Assembly (NCBI GenBank): GCA_009783865.1
Contig: WRCR01000055.1
Coordinates: 1 to 13,350, forward strand
Origin: Planctomycetaceae bacterium
GTDB taxonomy: Bacteria; Planctomycetota; Planctomycetia; Pirellulales; Thermoguttaceae
Direction: 5' to 3'
DNA: 13,350 nt
The position numbers and the translations under genes are program-made. Within the stretch, counting starts at the first letter, position 1. Each line of letters opens with the position of its first letter. Shown here piece by piece: positions 1 through 6,705 of the stretch. The notes below the pieces were generated by a model. The model was not told where the DNA came from. It made no database searches and saw only the letters and a list, made by a program, of their open reading frames with translations.

Positions 1-418
1 AAGTTCCGCCGCCTTTTTCTGCGGTGAAGAGTTCGTCGGTAAGCGGATTATACACCGCTGCGCAAATTGCTTCATTTCCTTTGACCAGCGCAATAGAAGT
101 ACAGAACAATGGAACGGTATGGACATAATTCGTTGTACCGTCCAGCGGGTCAACGACCCAGCAATAATCGGCTTCGTTCAATTCCTTCACGATGTTGTTC
201 ACGCTTTTCTCTTCACCGAGAAAGTAGTGTGAAGGAAACGCTCCGAGCAGTATGTTTTCGATGGATTCCTGCGCTGCGGAGTCCGCTTCGGTGAGTAAAT
301 CGAAAACGTTCCGTTTATGTTTAACGGTAACTGTACCGAGTTTTGTACGAAGAATTTCCCCTGCGGCTCTTGCAGCGGTTTCACAAACGGATAGAAACGA
401 TGGTATTGCAGTATTCAT
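1..418 (-). CDS. Inositol monophosphatase family protein, 5' part only (cut by window edge)
   Basis: Reading from ATG 418-416 to the window edge gives 139 codons with no stop, so the C-terminal half is missing. The visible part carries family hallmarks: a LTEAD motif (about residues 43-47), LGEE (about 67-70) and WVVDPLDGTTNY (about 87-98). The Glu and Asp residues in these motifs bind the catalytic Mg2+ ions in this family. They are followed by AAVYNPLTDELF and a Gly-rich KGGG turn, again typical. The family is cytosolic and removes phosphate from inositol phosphates or related small molecules such as 3'-phosphoadenosine 5'-phosphate. The fragment does not show which substrate is used here. 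A promoter-like sequence ends only a few bases before the ATG, so the transcript may be nearly leaderless; an AGGG lies 4 bases upstream of the start. All residues expected in this half are present. Family assignment is near certain; the exact member (SuhB, CysQ or HisN type) is open. Confidence 0.95.
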   Translation of the reverse strand, partial: MNTAIPSFLSVCETAARAAGEILRTKLGTVTVKHKRNVFDLLTEADSAAQESIENILLGAFPSHYFLGEEKSVNNIVKELNEADYCWVVDPLDGTTNYVHTVPLFCTSIALVKGNEAICAAVYNPLTDELFTAEKGGGT

Positions 419-428
419 AATACCCTGT

Positions 429-456
429 ATTATAGGGCGGAATGAAAAAATCTAAA
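429..456 (-). promoter_or_regulatory. Sigma70-like promoter for the inositol monophosphatase gene
   Basis: On the minus strand a perfect -10 box TATAAT (434-429) lies 16 bases after TTTAGA (456-451), which matches 4 of 6 bases of the -35 consensus. Transcription would start near 422, only about 4 bases before the ATG at 418, which implies a leaderless or nearly leaderless message. The -35 box lies in the T-rich tail of the hairpin that ends the upstream gene, so termination and initiation sites overlap. This was read by eye only. Confidence 0.45.
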
Positions 457-458
457 GA

Positions 459-480
459 GGCGGGAACTTTAGTTCCCGCC
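459..480 (-). terminator. Intrinsic terminator-like hairpin after the split hypothetical gene
   Basis: A perfect 10-bp inverted repeat has arms 459-468 (GGCGGGAACT) and 471-480 with two bases between them. It lies 23 bases past the stop codon of the 504-1712 gene. On the minus-strand transcript the hairpin is followed by TCTTTAGATTTTTTC, a U-rich but interrupted tail, so it can act as an intrinsic terminator though not an ideal one. The same GGCGGG / CCCGCC core recurs in another hairpin at 10626-10645, so it may also be a copy of a dispersed palindrome. Confidence 0.6.
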
Positions 481-503
481 CTCATATTCAACCTTTGAAT
501 GCG

Positions 504-1712
504 CTACCAAACCACATCGTTTTTACGGTCGTCTTTTGATGTATCACCGCCGTCGTCAATGCCGTTGGCACCCAGCGAATAAAGTACAAACGGTTTGCCG
601 TCCTTCGCCTCCGGTTTATAGACAAGTGTCAGTCGTCCAGTGAATGGGTCGAGCGGTATCTCTTCCAAATACTTCGGAACCAAGTCGTCCAGTACCGCCG
701 GATATTTTTCATGCGCCGCCTTATAACGCTCCAACGCAACCGCAATGCGGAGAAGAGTTAATTGGGCGTTTGCGCGGTCAAGTGAGTTTTGCGCTGACAA
801 TACGGCAGGATATAGCAGGCAGACAATGTAATCCGCAATCAATTCCGACCGGGTACGAATCAATGGAACGCGCCAAAAACTCCAGCAACTGTTCAGTTGC
901 TGCGATTTTTCCCAAAAATGCCGGTCAAAGTCCTTAAGATGCTTTTTTGTTCCTATCGAACTAACATTCCACGCCAAAGAGCCTGACTTGTGCTGTTCGG
1001 TCTGAAGAAGTTTGGTAATCCGCTTTCCCGCTATATTACGGTCAATGGGCAATGAAGTGATATATCTCGGTATAACATACCTGTGGAAATTCAATCCCCC
1101 GAATAGATAAAGGAAAAACGTTTCCAAGTTGGTAATGGATTTCTTTTTTTGACCGTAATCGAAGACCTCGTGAAAAGCATTTCTGTCATTTTGTATGAGT
1201 TGCATAGCCGTATAGCCGCTGCGATGTTCGTATTCAGAAAACACTGATGGTTTGCCCTGCAGTGATTCCAGGTCTTTGGCAAACCGTTCCAATTGTTCCG
1301 GGGTCGGTTTTCCGTTTTGCATAATGATTTTTGCGGCTTCCCAACCTTGACCTTCTACTGCAATGCCAACCAAATTAGTGACGTAAATCGGGTCATGGAG
1401 ATAGTGTTTTCGTGACAGGTAGAACATACTCATTACATCGTACCAGGCACCGTCAACATCGCCCTTGCCGAGACGTTCAGTAACGCGGACTCTCAAGTCA
1501 CGTGCAAAGTCGCGGTTTGCTTGGACATCGGGAAGCAAAACCATGAATGCGGAGCCGAATTCGGGGCGCGGTCTCCAATTAACAAAATTCGGTTTGCGTA
1601 CAGCAACGCCGAAGAGGTCAAGCACCGGCGAGCGTCGTTCAGCCCAGCGGGCAATGTCGGGATGCTCTTCCGCCGTCCACGGTGCGGCAACGAGTTTGTC
1701 CCAAAGTTCCAC
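504..1712 (-). CDS. Planctomycete hypothetical protein, C-terminal part of an apparently frameshifted gene
   Basis: The 402-codon frame begins at a GTG, but the same frame stays open upstream to a TGA at 1805-1803, and that extension reads like protein (EWKANKKEGETYGNQAVELWD). The GTG is therefore probably not a real start. The style is that of a long hypothetical family in planctomycetes: a PWTAEEHPDIARW segment (residues 11-23), helical hairpins around 60-130 ('GDVDGAWYDVM'), and a C-terminal 'ALERYKAAHEKYPAVLDDLVPKYL' type block (split here by position, about 326-349). It ends with PLDPFTGRL and YSLGANGIDDGG. That tail resembles the end of type II secretion pseudopilins, but there is no pilin N-terminus, so I give no function. 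The preceding frame (1759-2184) probably encodes the missing N-terminal part. A terminator-like hairpin follows at 459-480. Confidence 0.75.
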   Translation of the reverse strand: MELWDKLVAAPWTAEEHPDIARWAERRSPVLDLFGVAVRKPNFVNWRPRPEFGSAFMVLLPDVQANRDFARDLRVRVTERLGKGDVDGAWYDVMSMFYLSRKHYLHDPIYVTNLVGIAVEGQGWEAAKIIMQNGKPTPEQLERFAKDLESLQGKPSVFSEYEHRSGYTAMQLIQNDRNAFHEVFDYGQKKKSITNLETFFLYLFGGLNFHRYVIPRYITSLPIDRNIAGKRITKLLQTEQHKSGSLAWNVSSIGTKKHLKDFDRHFWEKSQQLNSCWSFWRVPLIRTRSELIADYIVCLLYPAVLSAQNSLDRANAQLTLLRIAVALERYKAAHEKYPAVLDDLVPKYLEEIPLDPFTGRLTLVYKPEAKDGKPFVLYSLGANGIDDGGDTSKDDRKNDVVW

Positions 1713-1758
1713 GGCTTGATTGCCATAAGTTTCGCCCTCCTTCTTGTTTGCTTTCCAT

Positions 1759-2184
1759 TCATTGTGTAAAGTACCAAAAAAAACTAATAGAATCGAGGAA
1801 CTTCAGTCTGGCATACGGGTCGATATACATGTGTTCGCAGAGCGGCTTCCAGTATTCTGCGAACCACTTTTTTGACCGTTCATTCGCCGCCTCGCTCCCG
1901 TCTGCTTCAATCGCCGACAAAACCTTCTCTTCAGCAGGAACATCTAACTGATAAAACTTCTGCAACTTCGATAACCGATACACAAACTTCGAATAGCCCC
2001 GTTTGCGCTTGCTGAATAACGCAATAAAATAACAGTTGTGAAAAAACACCTCACTTCGAATATGAAATTGCTGCGACAATTTTAGTTCCAAAGGTATTTT
2101 CGATATTTTACTGTATTTGGGTTCCTGTATTGTGGGTTTCGCTGACACATACCGCTGTATGATTGCTGCCGTAATAACAGACAT
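1759..2184 (-). CDS. Hypothetical protein, probable N-terminal part of the split gene at 504-1712
   Basis: This 141-codon frame overlaps the upstream extension of the 504-1712 frame and is offset by one base. Its last 75 residues look truly coding: VYRLSKLQKFYQLDVP, then an acidic helix with SAIEADGSEAANERSKKW, and finally YARLKFLDSISFFWYFTQ before TGA. The first 60 residues are less convincing (Ile/Ser/Lys-rich, no signal peptide), so the true start may lie downstream of 2184 or the 5' end may be decayed. The frame must move by +1 (or lose one base) to continue into the downstream reading frame. A run of eight T residues (1783-1776 on the minus strand) is the natural place. The 73 bases between this start and the upstream gene hold no convincing promoter. 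I recognise no domain. It is either half of a broken gene, half of a gene with a sequencing error, or a slippage product. Confidence 0.5.
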   Translation of the reverse strand: MSVITAAIIQRYVSAKPTIQEPKYSKISKIPLELKLSQQFHIRSEVFFHNCYFIALFSKRKRGYSKFVYRLSKLQKFYQLDVPAEEKVLSAIEADGSEAANERSKKWFAEYWKPLCEHMYIDPYARLKFLDSISFFWYFTQ

Positions 2185-2257
2185 TTTTTGGTATTGGAGA
2201 TGTACCTATATTTTTTCTTAATGAACCCCTTTCGGGATGTTTTGCAATAGCGGATAT

Positions 2258-5200
2258 TCACCAACCTAATTCCGTTATCCCATACCCCGCGGCGAGAATC
2301 TCAATCGGCAGGAACATCGGTTTTTCCGGTACACCATGTTGCAGTTGTAAAAGACAAGAACAGCAATCACTGACTCCAAAGTTAATATACTCGGACTTCA
2401 ACGCCTTGAACAACGGCAGTCCCATCTGCAAACTGTGCCGATGATTCTGCTGTTTCAAGCCGTAAATGCCGGACATGCCGCAGCAGCCCTGTTCAATACG
2501 GCGGACATCCAGTTGCGGAATCAACCGCAGCAGTTGCTCCGTCGGCACCGGTTCATCAATGTTCTTAACCGTTATTTCAATAAGACGGCACGGCGCGTGA
2601 TAACCCGCAACCGCCGATACCGGTTTGAAGTCCGTCTTCAATTTGCCCTGCTGATGAAGTTTATACAAAAACGTACAAAAGTCGGTAATGTTTTCAGTGA
2701 CAAGAGCGGTATTGATGCCGTCATCAACATAGCGGTAATTGTTTGCAATACAGCCCGCCGATGCCGCATCCAGCGTAACCGGCTGATAACCCTGCCGAAT
2801 CAAATCGGACAGCAGCAGCGTATTGTATCTCGCAAGATATTCCGCCCGCACCAAATTTCCCGTCAAAAATGCAGGCAAGCCGGAACTCTTTTGCCGCAGC
2901 GGAACGAAAACCTCGATGTCGTTGTGCTGAAGAATCTTCACCGCTGCATCTGCTAACTGCGGCGCAAAAAAATTGAAATAAGTATCAATAAACAGCGCAA
3001 CTTTCAACTTCGGTTCGTCTTTAATTATTTCGTCTTTTGGTTTCGACAGCCACGTTTGAATCCGCGACATATTCAAAAACGTAATTTTAGAAACCGGCGG
3101 AAATACCTGACTTTGCGGTACATGAAAGGTCTTTTCCAACAGCCAGCGCATCATTTTATTTTTCAACGCCCAGTTCACGGGACAACTGACAAGCGCGAGA
3201 TATTTCATGAGTATATCGCCGTAAGACATCAGAAAATCGTCAATCGGCAAATGATGAGCAGCGTTATAAGCACTTTTCATACGGAAAGCAGTGTGCGCCG
3301 CATCGGTTTGTGCCGGACATTCGAGCAAACACATGCCGCAATGAATACAGCGGTCAGCAACTTCCTTTGCCCGATGAGATGTCAGACAATTCAGGTCAAT
3401 ATCCTTGTCGAGAATGCCCCGCAGCGCATTATTCTTTGAACGCGGCGAAGATTCCTCATCAGTGAAACGGCGATACACCGGACAAGTCCGCTTCGTTCTG
3501 TCCGGCTCTGTCCGCAGACAACTGCCGCAGCCGTTGCAGCGGTAGACAGTATCGTAAAACCGCTCCGGTTCCCATTTCAGTTGTACCTCCAACTGACTTT
3601 CGGAAGTTACAACTTCCGGCTTGCATTTCCCCTTGCGCAGATACTGTGTCCAACCATACGGTGTACAACCATTTCCGTCTGGAATCACTTTGCCCGGATT
3701 CAATATATTGTCGGGGTCAAACAGATTTTTTATCTGCCGGAATGTTTCAAAATGCTCTCCGAACTGTTTCGGCAAATACTGCGTCTTTAGGAAGCCCGCC
3801 GCGCCTTCACTGCTCACCGTACCGTTATACCGCCGGACAACGGAATAAACCTCTTCGGACAACTTTCGAAGTGAATCCGCGTAATTCACTTCCGCAGAAT
3901 TGATGAACGGATTGATTCGCAGATGCCCCTGTCCGATATGTCCCGACAGCGAACATACCGTCCCGCACCGCTGCACCGTTTTGAGTATATCACCGATATA
4001 TTGCGGAAGATATTGCGGCTCAACAGCCGTATCATCAAAGAGCGGTATATTCCGATACGGCGGCTTCGTGCGGTAAAGTATCAATTCGGAATCATTGATG
4101 AGTTTGTCGAAGAGCGGAAACATCTCCGGTTCATCAATTTTTACCGAGTGAAAGCAAAGACGCTTTTTATTTTGCAGTTCGTCTATCAACGATTCCTGCT
4201 GTTCCAGAACCTCTTTTATGTTTATCGGCGAGTCAAGTGTTCCGGCGTTGAATTCGAGAAGTATTGCCGCTTCGGATTCGACCGGTAAGAACTGCCGATA
4301 CTTCGGTAATTCTTCCCGCATCATTTTTAATCTGCGGCGGTCAAGCAGTTCACATAACGCCGGTTTGTATTTCAGGATGATTTCAACCGCTTGAGCGGCG
4401 GCTTCTAGTTGCCCGAAAAACAAGACGGCGGCACATTGCCGATTCGGCAGCGGAACAGTCCGCAACTTTGCTTCAACGATAAGCGCAAGTGTTCCTTCGC
4501 TTCCCAGAATGAGCGGCATCAAATCGACAGAACGTCCGTCATTGCCGGTGAGAACTCCTTCGGTGCAATATCCTGCTCTATTGACTTTCGGCAGCAATCC
4601 TTCATATTTCGAGATTCGGCTGTCAGCAGTTAGTATCATGTGGATATTATCCGCAAGAGCGTATTCTTCTCCGTTGATGATGCCGCGCGCTAACGCTAAT
4701 CTTCGGGCAATAGCGTTTGATTCGGAAACTGTCGGTGCGTTGCTGCCCGTGAAGATGCGGCGAGGTCCTTTGTCGCGGTCATCGGTATTAAGTGCAAACG
4801 GCAGCGCATTTCGGTCAAGCGTCAGCACACTTCCATTTGCAAGAACAACGGTTAAACCGAGAACCTGTTCCGCCGGAAAACCGTCTCGCAAGTAATACAT
4901 ACCGGCACCGTTTCTCGCAAGAATACTGCCGATTGCTGCCGCATGAATTACACCCGCTGCCGGAGCAAAGTACCGCCGCTTTTCTGAACGTGAAAGAGTG
5001 TGATTCAGCCGGTTCCGGCTGATGCCGGGTTGAACGGTGACGTGTTCTTCGTCTTGCGCCGTGATTTTTCTCATGAACCGCGTGAAGTCGATAAGAATAC
5101 CGCTGCCGAGTGATTCACCGCTCTTGCCGGTACCTGCACCGCGGGCATGAACCGGTATTCGCCGCTCCGAAGCCAACTGAACGATAGACGATACGTCTTC

Positions 5201-5359
5201 GATACATCTCGGATAAACGACTGCCGCTGGCCGGCATTGCAGAATACCGGCATCGGTAGAATATATCTGCTGCGATATATCATCGCAGCGGACTTCGCCT
5301 TTGATTAAACCGCGTATGTCGTCCCGAAGAATTTCCTGCCGCGGTGAAAGTTCGTACAT
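2258..5359 (-). CDS. YdiJ-type FAD-linked oxidase fused to iron-sulfur domains (D-2-hydroxyacid dehydrogenase family)
   Basis: I chose ATG 5359-5357 (1033 residues). The in-frame ATG at 5416 would overlap the preceding gene and adds a basic stretch without homologous character. The order matches E. coli YdiJ, about 1018 residues. An FAD-binding PCMH domain (about 43-305) has HARGAGTGKSGESLGSG at 71-87 and GSEGTLALIVEAKLR at 286-300. The FAD-oxidase C-terminal domain (about 306-560) has GHIGQGHL at 473-480 and LFDPDNILNPGKV at 546-558. Cys608, 611, 614 and 626 and then Cys671, 674, 677 and 681 are set up for 4Fe-4S clusters. A CCG-type cysteine-rich tail has C924, GCCG at 958-961 and CC.C at 999-1002. 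YdiJ relatives oxidise D-2-hydroxyacids such as D-2-hydroxyglutarate or D-lactate and pass electrons to a membrane acceptor; the substrate here is inferred, not shown. The gene starts 4 bases after the Gfo/Idh/MocA stop, so the two are almost surely cotranscribed. An AAAGG lies about 12 bases upstream. Confidence 0.93.
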   Translation of the reverse strand: MYELSPRQEILRDDIRGLIKGEVRCDDISQQIYSTDAGILQCRPAAVVYPRCIEDVSSIVQLASERRIPVHARGAGTGKSGESLGSGILIDFTRFMRKITAQDEEHVTVQPGISRNRLNHTLSRSEKRRYFAPAAGVIHAAAIGSILARNGAGMYYLRDGFPAEQVLGLTVVLANGSVLTLDRNALPFALNTDDRDKGPRRIFTGSNAPTVSESNAIARRLALARGIINGEEYALADNIHMILTADSRISKYEGLLPKVNRAGYCTEGVLTGNDGRSVDLMPLILGSEGTLALIVEAKLRTVPLPNRQCAAVLFFGQLEAAAQAVEIILKYKPALCELLDRRRLKMMREELPKYRQFLPVESEAAILLEFNAGTLDSPINIKEVLEQQESLIDELQNKKRLCFHSVKIDEPEMFPLFDKLINDSELILYRTKPPYRNIPLFDDTAVEPQYLPQYIGDILKTVQRCGTVCSLSGHIGQGHLRINPFINSAEVNYADSLRKLSEEVYSVVRRYNGTVSSEGAAGFLKTQYLPKQFGEHFETFRQIKNLFDPDNILNPGKVIPDGNGCTPYGWTQYLRKGKCKPEVVTSESQLEVQLKWEPERFYDTVYRCNGCGSCLRTEPDRTKRTCPVYRRFTDEESSPRSKNNALRGILDKDIDLNCLTSHRAKEVADRCIHCGMCLLECPAQTDAAHTAFRMKSAYNAAHHLPIDDFLMSYGDILMKYLALVSCPVNWALKNKMMRWLLEKTFHVPQSQVFPPVSKITFLNMSRIQTWLSKPKDEIIKDEPKLKVALFIDTYFNFFAPQLADAAVKILQHNDIEVFVPLRQKSSGLPAFLTGNLVRAEYLARYNTLLLSDLIRQGYQPVTLDAASAGCIANNYRYVDDGINTALVTENITDFCTFLYKLHQQGKLKTDFKPVSAVAGYHAPCRLIEITVKNIDEPVPTEQLLRLIPQLDVRRIEQGCCGMSGIYGLKQQNHRHSLQMGLPLFKALKSEYINFGVSDCCSCLLQLQHGVPEKPMFLPIEILAAGYGITELGW

Positions 5360-5363
5360 ATAC

Positions 5364-6569
5364 CTATAACGCCTTTGTTTTGCCCGGCTGTGCGCAAGGA
5401 TAGATGCCGAAAGCATCCGGCTTCGGACCGGGGTCAGCGTCCCACGCCAAATTTTTCGGGAAAGTATCCAGCGTTGAGTTCACGGCATCTTCCCACGTAA
5501 CAATTTGTCCGCTGTAAGTCGCCATTCTGCCAAGAATGGCAGTCATCGCTGACTGGGCAGCAACATCGGCGTTGCATAGTTCCTTACCGTTCACAATAGC
5601 ATCGAAGAGACAATTCATCTCGAGTTGATTTGAGTCCTCGTCATGTTTCCAAACTATCGGGTCTTTTCCTTTGATGTACATCGTGACGTTACCGTAACCT
5701 GCCATATCGACGTATCCCTTTGTTCCGTGAGCATGCTGCCCGTAGGAATTCCAGCAGCCGTTGATTTGCCGACAGTTGCTGAAGCCGCGGACACCGTTAT
5801 CAAAAATGTATTCGACACTATGATGGTCGAAGATTTCGCCGTAATCTTTTCCGATGCGCACACCGCGCCCGCCCATTCCATTCGCTTCAATGGGGTGCTT
5901 ATCTTTCATGAACCAATTCATCAGGTCAATGTCGTGGACGTGCTGCTCCACAATGTGGTCGCCGCTGAGCCAAACGAAATAGTACCAGTTGTTGACTTGG
6001 TATTGCATCTCGGTTTGACTTTCCTTCCGCGGTCTCGTCCATAGTCCGCCAGTGGTGAAGAAAATCCGAATGAAGGACAGGTCGCCGATAGCACCGTCGT
6101 GAATCATCTGGATTGGTTCCCGGAACTTCCTTTCGAGACGCATTTCGTGTCCGTTGAGAACGATAAGTTTTTTCTCTTTGGCTTTGGCGTGTGCTTCTAA
6201 TACGATACGGACGCCCGGTGCGTCGACGGCGACGGGTTTTTCGATAAATATGGTCTTGCCCGCATCGACAGCGGCTTTGAAATGCCGGGGACGAAAACCC
6301 GGCGGCTCACAAAGGAGTACGACTTCGACATCTGTTTTCAGGAGTTGTTCGCAGCAGTTCAAGCCCGAAAACTGTTTTTCCGGCGGCAGGTCAACTTTAT
6401 CCGGAAAGTTTTTCTGCAAAAGGGCGGCGGTCGCTTCTGTTTGATGGGAAAAGGCATCGGCAATAGCAACGACTTTTACATCGCTTGTTGCGGTATTTTT
6501 CAAAGCATTGACAACGGCACCGCGTCCGCGTCCGCCGCATCCGACTAAACCAATTTTGATGGTCGCCAT
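5364..6569 (-). CDS. Gfo/Idh/MocA family oxidoreductase
   Basis: This 401-residue protein is a probable NAD(P)-dependent dehydrogenase of sugars or inositol-like polyols. An N-terminal Rossmann fold opens with KIGLVGCGGRGRGA (5-18). The EKP motif follows at 110-112, whose Lys is the usual catalytic residue. The C-terminal alpha/beta domain holds GDHIVEQHVHDIDLMNW (203-219), which matches the catalytic D-x3-H type helix of the family. The tail WDADPGPKPDAFGIYP is like that of many planctomycete members. There is no Tat or Sec signal, so it is cytosolic, unlike many secreted planctomycete paralogues. A GGAG sits 7 bases before the ATG and supports the start. Its stop is 4 bases upstream of the YdiJ-type dehydrogenase, so the pair forms a redox operon, perhaps for catabolism of a sugar-derived acid. 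The substrate cannot be read from the sequence. Confidence 0.95.
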   Translation of the reverse strand: MATIKIGLVGCGGRGRGAVVNALKNTATSDVKVVAIADAFSHQTEATAALLQKNFPDKVDLPPEKQFSGLNCCEQLLKTDVEVVLLCEPPGFRPRHFKAAVDAGKTIFIEKPVAVDAPGVRIVLEAHAKAKEKKLIVLNGHEMRLERKFREPIQMIHDGAIGDLSFIRIFFTTGGLWTRPRKESQTEMQYQVNNWYYFVWLSGDHIVEQHVHDIDLMNWFMKDKHPIEANGMGGRGVRIGKDYGEIFDHHSVEYIFDNGVRGFSNCRQINGCWNSYGQHAHGTKGYVDMAGYGNVTMYIKGKDPIVWKHDEDSNQLEMNCLFDAIVNGKELCNADVAAQSAMTAILGRMATYSGQIVTWEDAVNSTLDTFPKNLAWDADPGPKPDAFGIYPCAQPGKTKAL

Positions 6570-6618
6570 AAGGGTACTCCGTAAGAGGGTGAAAGAAAAT
6601 GAACGTAGTATAATCTAC

Positions 6619-6654
6619 CCGGTATAATTTACCGGAAAAAAGACGTTTTGTAAA
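6619..6654 (-). promoter_or_regulatory. Promoter with palindromic operator candidate before the Gfo/Idh/MocA gene
   Basis: On the minus strand TTTACA (6654-6649, 5 of 6 match to the -35 consensus) is followed after 17 bases by TAAATT (6631-6626, 4 of 6). A perfect palindrome, CCGGTA-AATTA-TACCGG (6635-6619), covers the -10 box and the predicted start point near 6619, where a repressor would block initiation. A second possible -10, TATACT, lies at 6612-6607. The palindrome has a T-run before it and none after it on the minus strand, so it is not a terminator for the upstream gene. Confidence 0.4.
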
Positions 6655-6705
6655 GGTTTGCGATTTTTATAGCGGTATTCTGTGAATCCTGCTTTCGACA
6701 CCCAT

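Noticed and set aside
1493..1777. Minus-strand 94-codon frame with a good AGGAGG before an internal ATG
   Set aside because: The AGGAGG is part of codons reading KKEGE in the frame of the hypothetical gene; the 94-codon product lacks coding character and overlaps conserved sequence in the other frame.
2222..2240. CCC-GAAA-GGG hairpin after the YdiJ-type gene as a terminator
   Set aside because: The stem is only 3 to 4 bp and the following sequence is A-rich rather than U-rich on the minus-strand transcript.
2435..2956. Plus-strand open frame of 173 codons
   Set aside because: It lies wholly antisense to conserved cysteine-rich parts of the YdiJ-type dehydrogenase and has no recognisable protein features.
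5360..5416. Upstream ATG (5416) as the start of the YdiJ-type gene
   Set aside because: It would overlap the preceding gene by about 50 bases, and the added residues are basic and unlike the family; the ATG at 5359 gives a family-length protein.
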